This document shows, one piece after another, positions 25,901 to 36,297 of a stretch of 64,000 nt of DNA. Source of the DNA: Magnolia sinica (lineage: Eukaryota; Streptophyta; Magnoliopsida; Magnoliales; Magnoliaceae); NCBI RefSeq assembly GCF_029962835.1, contig NC_080583.1, positions 434,001-498,000 of the forward strand, in the 5' to 3' direction. Numbering within the stretch: position 1 is the first letter of the stretch; every line of letters starts with the position of its first letter. The position numbers and the translations under genes are program-made. Under the pieces are notes generated by a model. The model made no database searches. It saw nothing but the letters and a program-made list of their open reading frames with translations, and had not been told where the DNA came from.

Positions 25901-27176
25901 ATGATTACATGTAAAGTCTTTACACCTAAAAAAACATTACACATAGCAGAGCACAGTGGTTGATACATACGCATGCTATGTGGGACCCACCGTGATGTTT
26001 ATAGTACATCTAATCCATCCATCATGTGCATCCCTTGAGGCATTCCTATCGCCCCAGAAAAGTAAGCCAATTGTTCATCAGGTGAGCCACACAACAGGGA
26101 ATAGTTGGCATGGGACACCACCATAAAACCCTTCCAGATTGTGTGTGGGGCCCACTTTGATGGGTGCAGGACATCCAATCTGTATGCTCTCCTAGGGCCC
26201 CAAAAAAATCAACCCCTTTTTTTTAAATGCAATTTGAAGATTTTGGCCAGATTTTTCACCCCAAGCTCTATGGGGTGCAAATACCCACTTCATACATCAA
26301 AAACACTTTACAAGTTAACCAAACATGAAAACTGTTTGCCCGTAAACACTTTACCGCTTAAAAGCCAAACGGGATAGAATGCAGCCATTTTACACTTAAC
26401 AGCTTGTTTGGATGCCTGTAAATGGAGATAACTGTAAATGATTTACAGGTAAATGGTTTACAGTCTGTGTTTGGATGCTAAAAATGCCTGTAAATCTGTA
26501 AATCATTTACAACTTTCAGCCTCATTTGATTTACAGGCAAAAAAGGATTTCATTTACAGGCTCTCCAAGATTAGCTCTCCATTTACAGGACTTGAAGAAT
26601 TTACAGGCTATCCAAACACAGACAATCATTTACAGCTTACAGCCAAAACAGGACAAGCTGTAAATGATTTGCACCTGTAAATTATTTACCCTTAAAACAT
26701 ATACAGCATCCAAACGACCCCTAAGTGAACCATGCTGACTTTCAGGCCAGGGCATAGACATGGTACGCCACACTTGATGAGCAGATCAGATCCCTCCTAC
26801 TTAAAACTTCATACTACAGACTCTTCCAACAAATCACTACATAATAAAACCCAAAAAATTTCAAAAAGAAGAAAAAATAAGTGAAGAAAAAGGGGAAATC
26901 TCCAACATGAAACAGAAACCCTTGCAACGGGAAATTTATAAAAATAAAAAAAATAATAAATAAATAAAAAGAGGGAAAGTTAGCCAAAACATTTCCAGTC
27001 CAAGAACAACAGCTTTGAATTAACAGATAATTCAAAATAAAATAAGATTTTTTTGTAAGCAGCATTAAAAAGAGAAGTCAAAAGGGAACCTCATCTTCGA
27101 GCACTGAAGTCGGAGAATCTGCCGCTGTGGTCACTGCTTCTGCTGCTTCGATCTTTATCTCATTCTCAGCGTCCAT
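7941..27176 (-). CDS. DDM1: ATP-dependent DNA helicase DDM1 (SNF2 family, LSH/HELLS type)
   Basis: Seen: 15 exons join in frame to 769 aa: 27176-27090, 25440-25132, 25040-24954, 24280-23934, 23855-23669, 23579-23404, 11203-11134, 11042-10862, 10685-10583, 10430-10340, 10259-10140, 9753-9634, 8954-8856, 8392-8291, 8171-7941. All introns checked are GT-AG and phases agree. The start MDAENEIK follows an in-frame acidic N-terminus. [16 protein letters not shown] is the DDM1/LSH signature before the helicase core. ATPase motifs: DQMGLGKT (about 233-240), DEGH (338-341, split exactly by an intron), TGTPLQNN (about 366), [11 protein letters not shown] (about 603) and [11 protein letters not shown] (633-643). 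The C-terminus [19 protein letters not shown] matches the plant DDM1 tail. Known: DDM1 remodels nucleosomes so that methyltransferases reach heterochromatin; its loss releases transposons. Arabidopsis DDM1 is about the same length. The oddity is a 12.2-kb sixth intron full of transposon remains. I see no disabling change in the coding exons. Confidence 0.96.
9017..9606. mobile_element. Tourist-like (PIF/Harbinger) MITE in DDM1 intron 12
   Basis: Inverted ends GGGCGTGTTTGGAT and GGGCCTGTTTGGAT (right end read on the minus strand) are bounded on both sides by TAA (9014-9016 and 9607-9609), the 3-bp target duplication typical of PIF/Harbinger. A second MITE of the GTGGGGCC/atccacaccgtccatcc type lies inside it at about 9185-9450. 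No transposase. Confidence 0.8.
9185..9450. mobile_element. GGGCCCACC-family MITE nested in the Tourist-like element
   Basis: The left part carries TGTGTTATATCCACACTGTC and the right part its inverse, GGATGGACGGTGTGGATATA followed by catcatggtggggcc. This is the same arrangement as the copies at 29-32 kb and 62-64 kb. Outer limits are approximate. Confidence 0.6.
14040..16215 (-). mobile_element. Ty1/copia retrotransposon fossil, 3' part of pol
   Basis: On the minus strand short stretches match copia pol: an integrase part (HTPQQNGA-like), a [12 protein letters not shown]-type stretch, and a C-terminal RNase H end with VDYHF and YDQLAD(V)FTKAL followed by [13 protein letters not shown]. The element is broken, with many breaks, and lacks recognisable gag and LTRs. 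It abuts the gypsy fossil on its right. The degree of decay suggests it is old. Confidence 0.75.
16428..16679. repeat. 42-bp minisatellite, six copies
   Basis: Six consecutive units begin with GGTATGGGAGGTAGAGGCTG or a close variant at 16428, 16470, 16512, 16554, 16596 and 16638. The period is a multiple of three, so on the minus strand it reads as a 14-residue Pro/Ser-rich repeat. It lies within the gypsy fossil. Confidence 0.9.
17820..18300. repeat. Degenerate A-rich repeat array (ggaaagtttctaaaaaa)
   Basis: Roughly twenty imperfect copies of the motif AGGAAAGTTTCTAAAAAA and relatives lie between the gag-like piece and the primer-binding site of the gypsy fossil. In that element this corresponds to the untranslated leader region. 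Confidence 0.85.
20285..20700 (-). mobile_element. LINE (L1-type non-LTR retrotransposon) 3' fragment
   Basis: Read on the minus strand, the piece resembles the zinc-knuckle (zf-RVT) region at the C-terminal end of plant LINE ORF2. It shows [11 protein letters not shown], then [17 protein letters not shown], then HCPIPRE, and finally [17 protein letters not shown]. Stops interrupt the reading frame and only this tail is present, so it is a dead, 5'-truncated copy. Confidence 0.65.
21010..21440 (-). mobile_element. Ty1/copia fossil fragment, gag-pre-integrase region
   Basis: On the minus strand, [13 protein letters not shown] followed by [16 protein letters not shown] matches the copia pre-integrase zinc-binding region. 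No LTR or further domain is recognised nearby. It is a broken fragment, separate from the copia fossil at 14-16 kb. Confidence 0.75.
22600..23000 (-). other. Unrecognised open stretches on the minus strand in DDM1 intron 6
   Basis: Two adjacent open stretches (22849-22607 and 23000-22797) overlap in different frames. Segments such as [16 protein letters not shown] and [19 protein letters not shown] look protein-like, but I do not recognise a family. They could be a retroduplicated gene piece or chance. Confidence 0.25.
23051..23124. repeat. 37-bp tandem duplication
   Basis: Two identical or near-identical units begin TGCTTTTTCCTTTTTTTGAT at 23051 and 23088, each ending GAAGGTGTAGTTC. It lies 280 bp downstream of a DDM1 splice donor, within the intron. 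Confidence 0.9.
25479..25499. repeat. (GA)n microsatellite
   Basis: About 21 bp of GA in DDM1 intron 1, some 40 bp upstream (in gene sense) of the second-exon acceptor. Read in the gene's direction it is CT-rich, like a polypyrimidine tract. Confidence 0.9.
25757..26721. mobile_element. Composite Tourist-like MITEs in DDM1 intron 1
   Basis: The left end reads GGGCTTGCTTGGATGTCTG and the right end on the minus strand GGGGTCGTTTGGATGCTG. Both are flanked by TAA (25754-25756 and 26722-26724). A further terminus, CAGCTTGTTTGGATGCCTG, at about 26400 and an inverted end at about 26360 show that two elements abut or nest. A GTGGGACCCACC-type MITE core lies within (about 25955-26180). TTTACAG is repeated many times internally. 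Confidence 0.7.
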
Positions 27177-27780
27177 CTCGAGCTATGGAAAAACGGAACA
27201 AAATATTTTTAAAAATTAAAAATAATATAAAAAAAACCCTGAAATCTCCAAAAGACAAAAATCGATATCTAAACAGTATAGAAAGATCTCAATCCAAGGA
27301 AAACTCGATTGAAGCCGTCAGGAATCGCTGGCATTTCTTTTCTCCGTTACAACAGCGAGCAAAACCCTCGATTGAAAATGGAAAATCAAATAAAAATAAT
27401 ATTACACTGCATATTCCTATTTTCTTCAATCTATTTTCTTTTTTGCAAAAAATCGAAAAAAAGAAAAGAGAAGCGAGAGGGATTTCACCAGAGTAGGAAG
27501 AGCTGCTGCGGCCGAGTAGCGGAGGGAGGAGAATGACAGTCAGCAAGAGGGAAGAAAGGGTTTTTATGTCTACGCCAGTGGTGTACGTTTCAGCTTTGGG
27601 CGGGAAAATGCTCCTTCGTGTGCTTCGTGCGAAATGCTTTGAGAGGATATCTAAAAGGACGACAGTTTTCATACAATTACTGCAATGCCCGCATCAGGCA
27701 ACAGCACGCGGCTTTCCTGAACCCACACGCGTGTACATGTGAGTTAGCGCACACGGCACCACATATGCCAGCGTGACAGA
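27177..27780 (-). promoter_or_regulatory. DDM1 5' untranslated and promoter region
   Basis: This lies directly upstream of the DDM1 start at 27176. It includes a GC-richer patch near 27490-27640 that contrasts with the AT-rich flanks, as expected for a housekeeping-type plant promoter. The transcription start cannot be fixed from sequence alone. Confidence 0.4.
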
Positions 27781-28329
27781 AATTTAAAATATCCAAGCCA
27801 TCCATCAGGTGGAACTCACCATCTATGAACGATTTGGTGCATTTTCAGAAGTCTTTCCTCGATATTAGACACAATTTAACGGTTTATATTCGTTCAGTTA
27901 ATTATGGCCCATGTGAATAATATAATAATCTGATTATTGGGTTTATAAATCTAAATATTGTTTCTTTTCTGATGGATGGCTTGGATATTTCATATGTACG
28001 GAAATATGGCAAATGTATCGGCTTGTACATTTGCTGACTTGTACACGCGCGTAGGCTTAGCAGAGCTCATAGTTAATTAATATATAATGCAGGGTTGGGT
28101 TGTACGGCATCGTTTGGGTTTTCCTTCGGCGCACGTGTGTCGTATGGTGTAATGATCCATCCGAAGGGCCTCGTCATGGATATTTTGTCGACCAAAAATG
28201 GCCCAGGTCTTGGATGTACGACCAATCCGAACTGTTGATGTAATTTCCCTTCGAAATTTCTAGACATCGAGCCGTGGAACAGCAACGTAATTGAGAATTG
28301 AAAAGGTTTCATGGAGAATTACAAGGAGA

Positions 28330-29332
28330 GTGATTGCCCAGGCCATTCCCTGAGAAAGCCTTTCGCAGAAAGCGACTGCGCCAGGATCCTAGGTGGGTTG
28401 CCATTATGTCTGTGAGAAACCCGCTCGGCCCATCCATTTTGGGAGCTCATTTTGGGACATTCGACCATATATGAGTAGGATTCAATAACCAAGTCGGACA
28501 CATAATAGAAAATAGCGGGAATTGAACAATCATAGTTGAAACATCTGTACGGCCACAATAGTTTTTTATCAAAATAAATTTTTTGTTATTTTCATTACAT
28601 CTCAATAAAAATAACCTTTTAAATTATTTAAATGGCATATAAACATCAACGTGAAGTAAGGAGCAGAAGGCATTTCTTTCCTCAAATTTCCGTCTCGCCT
28701 GGTGTGGATCCTAAAATGAACTTTCAAAATGGGAAGTAAATTGCGTCTTACCTCAGCCCGTATGGTAATCGGCCTTGGTAAAACTATATGGAAGCCATTA
28801 TGTTGTAAACGTCTTATCCACATCGTTCATACCTATTAACAAATCATTTTATGGTATCATGAAAAAATAAATTAAAGCAGGTCCAAATCACTAATAGACC
28901 ACGACAAAGAAAGCTGGTGGTGATAATGAAACCCACCACTGAAACCTCTCTTAAGGCCATTGTAATGATTTTTTTACCAACCAACTTCTTTATAAGGTCA
29001 CGTAGACTTGTTAAAGTAAAAACACAAATATCAGCTAGATCTGAAACTTCCACAGCTCCCAAGAAGTTTTTAATAGTGGGCCTTCAATCCCCACTTTGTG
29101 GCCCACTTAAGTCTTGGTTCCGCCTCATTTGGGTTCATACAGTGTAATGGTGTGTAAATAGAGATGGACGGTGTGGATAAGACGTTTTCATCACAGTGGC
29201 CCCCACAGAGCTCTATATTTTTTACAATCCACTTCCTTCAAAATGTAATTTTTTGCGAACATTATGGTGGGTCCCACTAAAGTTCACAGTGCAGGAATTT
29301 TGAGGGAAAGTCTTTGGCAGGAAATCCACGTC
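28330..29332. mobile_element. Degraded Mutator-like MITE(s), GGGCCCACC family
   Basis: The left part has GCCTTTCGCAGAAAGCGAC and CCTAGGTGGGTTGCCATTAT. The right part ends GGCAGGAAATCCACGTCCC preceded by an inverted ATGGTGGGTCCCACT. Both resemble the ends of the well-preserved copy at 29440-29957. The length suggests two merged copies. No clear target duplication was found. Confidence 0.5.
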
Positions 29333-29439
29333 CCTGTACATGCGGGGATCATGGTAAACGTGCCCTGCCACACATCAAGTGGGACCCATGCGTATCAGCA
29401 AAATGGACGGCTGGAAGGACACTCAAAGTCATTATTTAA

Positions 29440-29957
29440 GGACGCGGATTTCAAGTTCCTGCGCAAGCATGCTAGGTGGGGCCCACCGACATGTTTTTGA
29501 TAAATCCAATCCGTCCATCCGTTTTTCGAGATCATTCAAGGACTTGAGATCAAAAATTAGATGTATATATAACTAAAGTGGGACACAAGAGAGGAAACAG
29601 TTATCATTCAGTGAGCACCCTTGAAGCATTCTTATGCCCAAAAAATTATTGTATCATTCTATATTTTTAGTTTTTTCACTTAATCCCATTGAAAATGACC
29701 TTATAAACGGTTTAGATAACATATAAACATCAAGGTGGAGACTGGGAAGATTTCAACGGTAGAGATTTCTTTCCCTAATTTTCCCTCTCGTGTGACCCAC
29801 TTGAGTTTTTTATCCACCTCATTTTTTGTCACAAGCCCTAAAATGAGATCTCAAAACTGATGGACGGAATGGATTTCTCACATGAATTGTAGTGGGCCCC
29901 ACCCAGAACCTTGCGCAGGAACTTCCTGCGAAAGGCTTTCGCAGGAAATCCTTGTCC
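29440..29957. mobile_element. Mutator-like MITE with perfect 9-bp target duplication
   Basis: ATTATTTAA flanks both sides exactly (29431-29439 and 29958-29966). The inverted termini are GGACGCGGATTTCAAGTTCC and, on the other strand, GGACAAGGATTTCCTGCG. Farther in, both arms carry TTCCTGCGCAAG and GGTGGGGCCCAC. The length is 518 bp with no coding capacity. A 9-bp duplication and long inverted ends point to the Mutator superfamily. Confidence 0.87.
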
Positions 29958-30339
29958 ATTATTTAAGGTAGGATGGTGGCCCACCAATTGAGCCGACCTG
30001 CTTGATTTTTTGGTTGGGCAATGCGCCGCGGGATCAGCCATTCATTCTCTTCTCGCACGAACTGGCACCGCATCTTTCAATGGAGATTTGAAGATCCATC
30101 AAAAGTCGCATACTCGCATGGCCTGAATCTGGATTCGTGTAAAAAGCCACGCTCGCTTTTAAAAAGCTTTCTTACAAAGTAGACAGCGCGTAATGCCAAA
30201 CAGGACATGGCAAATTCCATATTATAAGGATGCCGGATTATTCCATGACTCTCCCTACCAAAAGCCCTTAATACATCCTAAGCTTACCCACGTATCCACC
30301 GGCATGTAAATATATACATTGAAGAGTCGGTGATTGCGC

Positions 30340-31065
30340 CGATTAGGAACGGACAGGGGCTCTCAGGGCTATCATGATGTATGGGTTTTGTCCACAACGT
30401 CCATCCATTTTGTAATATGGTTTTATCATGTGAGCCCAAAAATGAAGAAGATCAAAGCTCTAGTAGATCACTCGGTGAAAATCACACCCCTGTTGTTGAT
30501 AAGTTCTTGAGGGTCACTCAAGTAATTAAACAGCTACCGTTGAGAACTTGAGGGCCACTGAAGTTTTGGATCAAGATTATTTTGTGCTTTCCTTCCATCT
30601 GGATCTATGCCACTTATGAAGAGGGGAAGCAAATTGCACCCCATGTGTGAACTCCGCAAGGCCCACCGTGGATGCATGTGTCTTACTACATTATTCATCT
30701 ATTTTTCCAGCTCATTTTAAGTATGAGATTAAAATTGAAGTATATTAATAGCTCAAGTGGACCACACTATACCAATACAAGGATAATAAGATCCACCATT
30801 GAAACCATTTTAGGGCCAGTGATGTTATTTGCCATCGAGCTATTTATAATGTGACACGAACATGCACGCGAAGAAAAACACAAATAACAACTTGATCCAA
30901 AACTTCTATGGTTTCCCAAAAAGTTTTCAGCAGTAGGTGTTTAATTCATACTATTTCCTATGGTGTAGTTTATTTAAGAGTTGGATATTCTTTAATTTTG
31001 GGTCTTGCTCTAAAATGATCTAATAAAATGGATATATTAAGTGGGAAAAAAACATACATTATGAC
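30340..31065. mobile_element. GGGCCCACC-family MITE fragments
   Basis: Left-end type sequences occur at about 30385 (ATGATGTATGGGTTTTGTCC) and 30660 (GGCCCACCGTGGATGCATGT), and a right-end type sequence at about 31020. Internal motifs such as TTTTCCAGCTCATTTTAAG match the other copies. Boundaries and target duplications are not resolved. Confidence 0.5.
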
Positions 31066-31249
31066 TAAAGCTGGGCATTTCTGACCCGATCCAAACCAAA
31101 CCAAAGGCCTAGATCGGTGCGGTTTGAGTTGGATCAATTAGATCCAACCGTTCATCGAATCGAGTTCGAATCGTGGTCAATTCAGACTGATCCGAACCGA
31201 AATTCTAACCGAATGGATCCGATCCGATCCGATCTGGAGTGATTCTTAT

Positions 31250-31500
31250 AAATATTTATCATATATATTTATCTTATGAATAGGTTGGATGATAAATAAA
31301 CATAGTTGGGGACTTATAAATTTCTTAATGGTAGAAATCAATACTTCTACTTTTTCCTGTGGTATGGTCCACTTAAGCTTTGGATATGCATCAATTTTGG
31401 GTTCAACCATTAAAATGATTTGGAAAAATGAATGGACAGTGTGGATAAACCACATGCATTCATGGTGGACCCCAACAGAGTTTACTCAGTACGATAAAAG
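31250..31500. mobile_element. Truncated GGGCCCACC-family MITE (right half)
   Basis: It ends with GAATGGACAGTGTGGATAA, catggtggaccccaacagag and TTTACTCAGTACGATAAAAG. That last motif also ends the copies at 62.9-63.4 kb (in inverted form) and at the right window edge. The left half is missing or decayed. Confidence 0.55.
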
Positions 31501-31535
31501 CCCACTTGCAATTTCATGCACAATGCGTCAACACA

Positions 31536-32093
31536 GGCGCGGATTAGCTACTAATAGGTTGAGTAGCGAGACTAGCTACTGAAGTGACATCAACAAGTTC
31601 CATGGGCCCCACCACGATGTATGTTTTGTATCCACACTTTCCATCCACTTGGAGATGTCATTTTAGGGCAATATCCAAAGAACGAGTTAAACCCAAAGCT
31701 CCAATGAACCCTAGCACAGAAAATGGTGGGATAGTGGCGCCCACCATTAAAAACTTCTAAAGGCCACAAAAGTTTTAAATCAAGTTGATATTTATGTTTC
31801 CCCTTATTTCATGTCTTTTTTAACTTTTGAATTGGTTGGATTTCAAATAAACACTATGATGGCCCTTAGGATAGTTTCAACGGTGGGAATCACTCTCCCC
31901 ACTGTTTTCTTTGGTGGGGTCCACTATGGATTTTTATTTGCCTTGTTCTTTGGTTTATAGCCTAAATTGATATCTAAAAATGGATGGACGGTGTGGATAT
32001 AACACATACATTATAGTAGGGCCCACAAAACTTGGTGACATCACTTCAGTAGCCGACTCGCTACTCAGCCTGTCAGTATCTAATTCACGTCCC
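31536..32093. mobile_element. Mutator-like MITE, 558 bp, 9-bp target duplication
   Basis: The inverted termini match for more than 100 bp. Examples are GGTTGAGTAGCGAG... with GGCTGAGTAGCGAG..., and CTACTGAAGTGACATCA with CTACTGAAGTGATGTCA, followed by ATGGGCCCCACC-type sequence on both arms. Flanks GTCAACACA (31527-31535) and GTCAACATG (32094-32102) share seven of nine bases. No coding capacity. It is inserted in the hAT-like element 31066-32906. Confidence 0.82.
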
Positions 32094-32219
32094 GTCAACA
32101 TGGGCTGTAAGCATTTCGTGTATAACACGTCAACAGAGCAACTTACAACTGGTGTAGATACGTGTCGTGCAAAGACGAGCCGAGATCTCAAGGAATAGTT
32201 GTACGAATGGCTCAAATGA

Positions 32220-32303
32220 GATCAAAATTACATGGGCCCCACAATGATGTATTTATTATATCCATACTTTTTAATTATTTTTCGTGATCATTTTAAAGTG
32301 TTT

Positions 32304-32340
<37 letters not shown>

Positions 32341-32690
32341 CACATATAAAGCTCAAATAGACCACACCGAAAATAGTAGTGAGGATAATGATTTTCACCA
32401 TTAAAAAATTCGTAGGGCCCACCATAACATTTATTTTCCATCTAATCTGTTAATAAGGTTAAAAATACATGGATGGAGAGGAAAAACAAATTTCATATTA
32501 ATCCAAAACTTCCGTGATCTCCAAAAGGGTTGCAATGGTAAACGTTCAATCCCCCACTGTTTTTTGCAGTGTGGTCCAACTGATTTTTAGATCTCTCTTA
32601 TTTTTTGGCTCAAGCCTTAAGACGAACTCTACAAATGGATGGACGGTTTTGGATATAACACATACCTTATAGTTTGACCCACAGACCCAA
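32220..32690. mobile_element. GGGCCCACC-family MITE
   Basis: It starts with ACATGGGCCCCACAATGATG and ends with the inverted equivalent, GGATGGACGGTTTTGGATAT then a degenerate TTTGACCCAC. A GA microsatellite (about 32306-32338) lies inside. Outer ends and target duplication are not resolved. Confidence 0.6.
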
Positions 32691-32999
32691 CCTGATCCGA
32701 ATTGTACTCAACCTGATCCGACTTAGTTTCCCTAACTGAGTTGAACTCGGTTCGGGTAAGGCCAACCGTACATGCATCAGATCGGTTCGAGTTAGATGTC
32801 CCGAACTCGGTCCCAAATCGGATCGAGTTCAGGTCATCTCATGTAGTTTTCGAACCGAATCAAGTTGGACTCAATCCGATCTGACTCGGTCTAATGCCCA
32901 ACTCTAATCATCACTCACTCCATTCATTCATCCGTTGGCATTAAAAGCAAGCCAAGGTGCAACCTGATCCTAACCTTTGAATGAAGCCAACCTGTTATA

Positions 33000-33969
33000 A
33001 TCTTCTGCTGTCCATGAGCCACGGATCTCACACACATACCTACGTAACAAATTCATAAATACTTTTGCTTCTTTCTTTCTTTCTTTTTTAATTAATTCGG
33101 CAAAAAACAAAAAAAACACAACATTTTAATATCTGCCAATATATTAAAAGTAATGTGATCATCTGTTGAGATCATTCCTCCTAGAGATTTCAAAATCTTA
33201 GTGAAATTTTGCCACGCTGACTGTAAGATAAGTGGGCACATGCACCAATAATCCAAGCCATCCATTGAATCCCACCATGGATGAACAATTCCCCAGGAGA
33301 TCTCCCAGTTTGGAATATCACGGCCGCTAATCTGTGGTTGGACATGCATCGTTGCTGTTTTATCCCCTTAAATCGCCTACCTGAAGGCAGGACTTTGCCA
33401 GAACAGTGGCCTGGACGACAATAGCATGGCCCCACTGATCTACAGGCCACTGAGCGTGGATTAAAAGACTCCACTGTTTGGGTTAGCTATTTTTGTATGT
33501 TGTGGCCCACTTGAGGTGGGGAACATCTTTTAATCCACCAGGACGTGGGCATTTCATTGGGTCGTGTGTCGTATGATATTATAAAACATGAGTTCGTTTG
33601 ACCTTCGTTCGACTCTACATTGCCAGCATGTGTCGCCCCATTGTGGCCCACATGCTGAGATGGCCTTATGATCAGAGTCATCCATGTTATGGATGCTAGG
33701 CTAGATAAGGTACATAAAAGAAAGGATGGTTTTGAACATCAGCATGTGCACACGAATATTGGACGTTGAAAATAAATTTTTAAATGGTTCCTATCCAGCT
33801 ACAAAAATCAAAGGTCAGGATTACCCTTAGGGTGCGATTATTGGAGCATGGAAAATTTTAAGTGTGTACTCTGCTCTAGTGAAACCTATCATTACCCTTT
33901 ATATGTTGGTACACTAGATTCTTCCTCTTTAGAAACCCGGATTCAATGCTTAAGAATGTGATGGGTGAT
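33000..33969. other. Non-coding region with MITE-like remnants
   Basis: Sequences such as CCATCCATTGAATCCCACC (about 33258) and GTGGCCCACTTGAGGTGGGG (about 33500) resemble decayed MITE ends. The minus-strand open frames at 33190-33681 have no recognisable domain. I see no gene. Confidence 0.4.
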
Positions 33970-34586
33970 TAGGGCTGTACACGAACCGACTTAGCTTGGT
34001 TAGCTAGCTGGCCTCAACTCAAAAAAACTTGATTCAGCTTGATTCCAAGCTGAGATCGAGCCGAGTTGAACTGATTACTTGAGCTCGAAAAAATTTCAAA
34101 CCAAGTTCAAGCTTGCTCGAGCTCAACTCAACTTAAATCGAACCCAATTCGAATCAAATTCAGATTGAACCAGTTCAGTGACCCGGTTACTTTGATATTG
34201 ATGTTGCTCACCAAGTGTCTAATGAAATGACTCAACGAAGTGTGGTTGGTGGCAATGAAAATGTATATATAAAACAAATATATATATATATATATATATA
34301 TAAATGTTGTTTAGAAGGTGTTCAATGTAATACCTGTAAAACCATTGCTACTATTTTACATACAGTGAGATTTTGAAGATGTTGTCTATATATTTGTGAA
34401 AATGCTACATAGGTGAACTCAGCTCGATCTTGGCTTGAACTAGCCTGAGCTATTGACCGAACCGAGCCGAGCTAGTCAGTCAGGCTCAAGGACCAAGCCG
34501 AGCCAAGTTCAAGCTAGGGCCAGCATGTGGTCGAGCCGAGTCAAGTTGTGCCTAGCTCGACTCTGTTCAACTCATGTACACCTCTA
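33970..34586. mobile_element. hAT-type MITE with perfect 8-bp target duplication
   Basis: TGGGTGAT flanks both sides exactly (33962-33969 and 34587-34594). Ends are TAGGGCTGTACACGAACCGA and, on the other strand, TAGAGGTGTACATGAGTTG. Both arms are rich in GAGCTCGA/TCGAGCC motifs. It is 617 bp long with an AT microsatellite near 34275-34303 and no transposase. The same family recurs inside the tandem array at 40-44 kb. Confidence 0.87.
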
Positions 34587-34599
34587 TGGGTGATACACG

Positions 34600-35880
34600 A
34601 GCTCGTAGAAAATACCAAAAAATAGCACATGTAGTAGATAATTTGTTCAAATTCTATGAGCCAAAAATCACACTTGATTATGAAGCTATCATATTGGTGG
34701 GTATTTATGGGACAGTAGTTAAAAGATGAAAAATATATTCTGTTCCTGTTACAACTATAAGTGTCCATGACTCGTCAACTAATTTGATTTTGGCCTTTTC
34801 AATGGTTACTCTGCTTCCAATTCAGGAGATTGTTGGGGACACAAGCTAACGAGTCATCTCCCATTAGGCTTATGCCCATCATATAAATGCTACAGATTAC
34901 TAACATATATTAAGTTCTTCATTTTCCATCTATTATATTAGGAAAATAATTCATTTCTTTGCATATATATAAAATTATTATTTAAATTTTATTAGTTCAT
35001 GATTCAATTAAATTAATTAAATCAAATTTCATGTCATTGCAGTATTTTATATTTGGAGTCGTCATATATAAATTTAAAACTTGGCCGTAGATGCTGCAAC
35101 TAAGGCCAACAAGCTAATAAAACCTATCAACCAGTCAAACCCAATCAACTCACCCAGTCAAACCATTCAAATCAACGTAGTCAAACCAGACACCATCAAA
35201 ATAAATCTGAGAGGGCCAAGGGGTTACACCCCATGCCAGCAGTCTCCTTACAAAGGTATAAATCTAAGAGGGCCAAGGGGTTACACCCCATGCCAGCAGT
35301 CTCCTTACAAAGGTAGGCCACATGGCATCGCCCGCTACGTGGCAGCTCTCTTGCCTTAGCAAGAGAGAGTGCAAGGCATGTGTAGTTGCCTAGAATTCAA
35401 TTACAATAATGTAAAAATAGGAAATAATTCTATTATCCTTCCCTCGAGCCAAAATTACAATCTTACCTAATCATTTAACCGTTGAGATCCCACCAAGCTC
35501 AAGTTCAGACCATTAAATCCCTTTTATCCTAGCGTTCCAAGCAGTTACCAAAAACCTGAAGCCTCCTCCCCTTTCCTTACAAAGCTCTTATAAATTGTTT
35601 AGAAATTAAAAAAATAAAAAATAAAAAATTGCACCCTTTGAAAAATCGAACTAACTAGTTAGTGACGACTTCAATCAAATATAATACCCACACATTTTAA
35701 ACATATCACACACGCCCCGTAAAAAATCACACATGAGCATGACTTGCCTCGCGTATCCAGCATCCACATGCACTGATGAAAAATAAGCAATTACCAAATA
35801 TTAGATCAATTTTATAGAGAAATTATATATGTATGTATGTACATGGAGAAGATACTACATATACAAGGTTGAATTCATTA
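34600..35880. other. Non-coding AT-rich region
   Basis: Apart from a 57-bp tandem duplication (listed separately) I see no gene, conserved protein or clear repeat here. Confidence 0.5.
35201..35314 (+). repeat. 57-bp tandem duplication
   Basis: Two units begin ATAAATCTGAGAGGGCCAAG (35201) and ATAAATCTAAGAGGGCCAAG (35258), and differ at that one base in the parts compared. The period is a multiple of three and the surrounding frame stays open (35081-35359), but the product is not recognisable. Confidence 0.9.
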
Positions 35881-36297
35881 GAAGCTCCCCACGAGGTTAA
35901 GCTCAGTGAGCTCCAATATGTGTGAGGGATATCCATCCCATTAATCAGATGCAACATTCCATGGTGAGCCATGGGCTAAAAAAATATGTTAAATCCATGA
36001 CTTAGGTGGGCCACACCACATACAATAGTTGTGACTAGATGCCCACCCATTAAAACCTTGTTTGTTGTACATAGGGCCCACTAAGATGTGGTATTGACAT
36101 CCAACCCATCCATGGCGTGTTTCCCATTTGGATGAGGGGTCACATCAATTTTTAGCTCATTCTAAAAATCAAGTAGACCCCACCATATGCTTTTAGGTGT
36201 TTTAGGCATGATTTATCACGGTTTCAGATGGTATGGCCCACCTAAGTTTTGGATACAACTAATTTTTAACATATCCTTCCACTTAGAGGAGACCTAC

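Larger units (their letters stand above)
31066..32906. mobile_element. hAT-like nonautonomous element, host to nested MITEs
   Basis: The left end TAAAGCTGGGCATTTCTGAC and the right end (minus strand) TAGAGTTGGGCATTAGACC form imperfect inverted termini. Inside both, runs of GATCCGATC / GACTCGGT-like sequence recur. Flanks ATTATGAC (31058-31065) and ATCATCAC (32907-32914) agree at six of eight positions, the size expected for hAT. At least three MITEs have inserted within it. No transposase. Confidence 0.6.

Noticed and set aside
35081-35359. 92-aa frame with two copies of RGPRGYTPCQQSPYKG
   Set aside because: The repeat comes from a recent 57-bp tandem duplication. No family is recognised and the flanks look non-coding.
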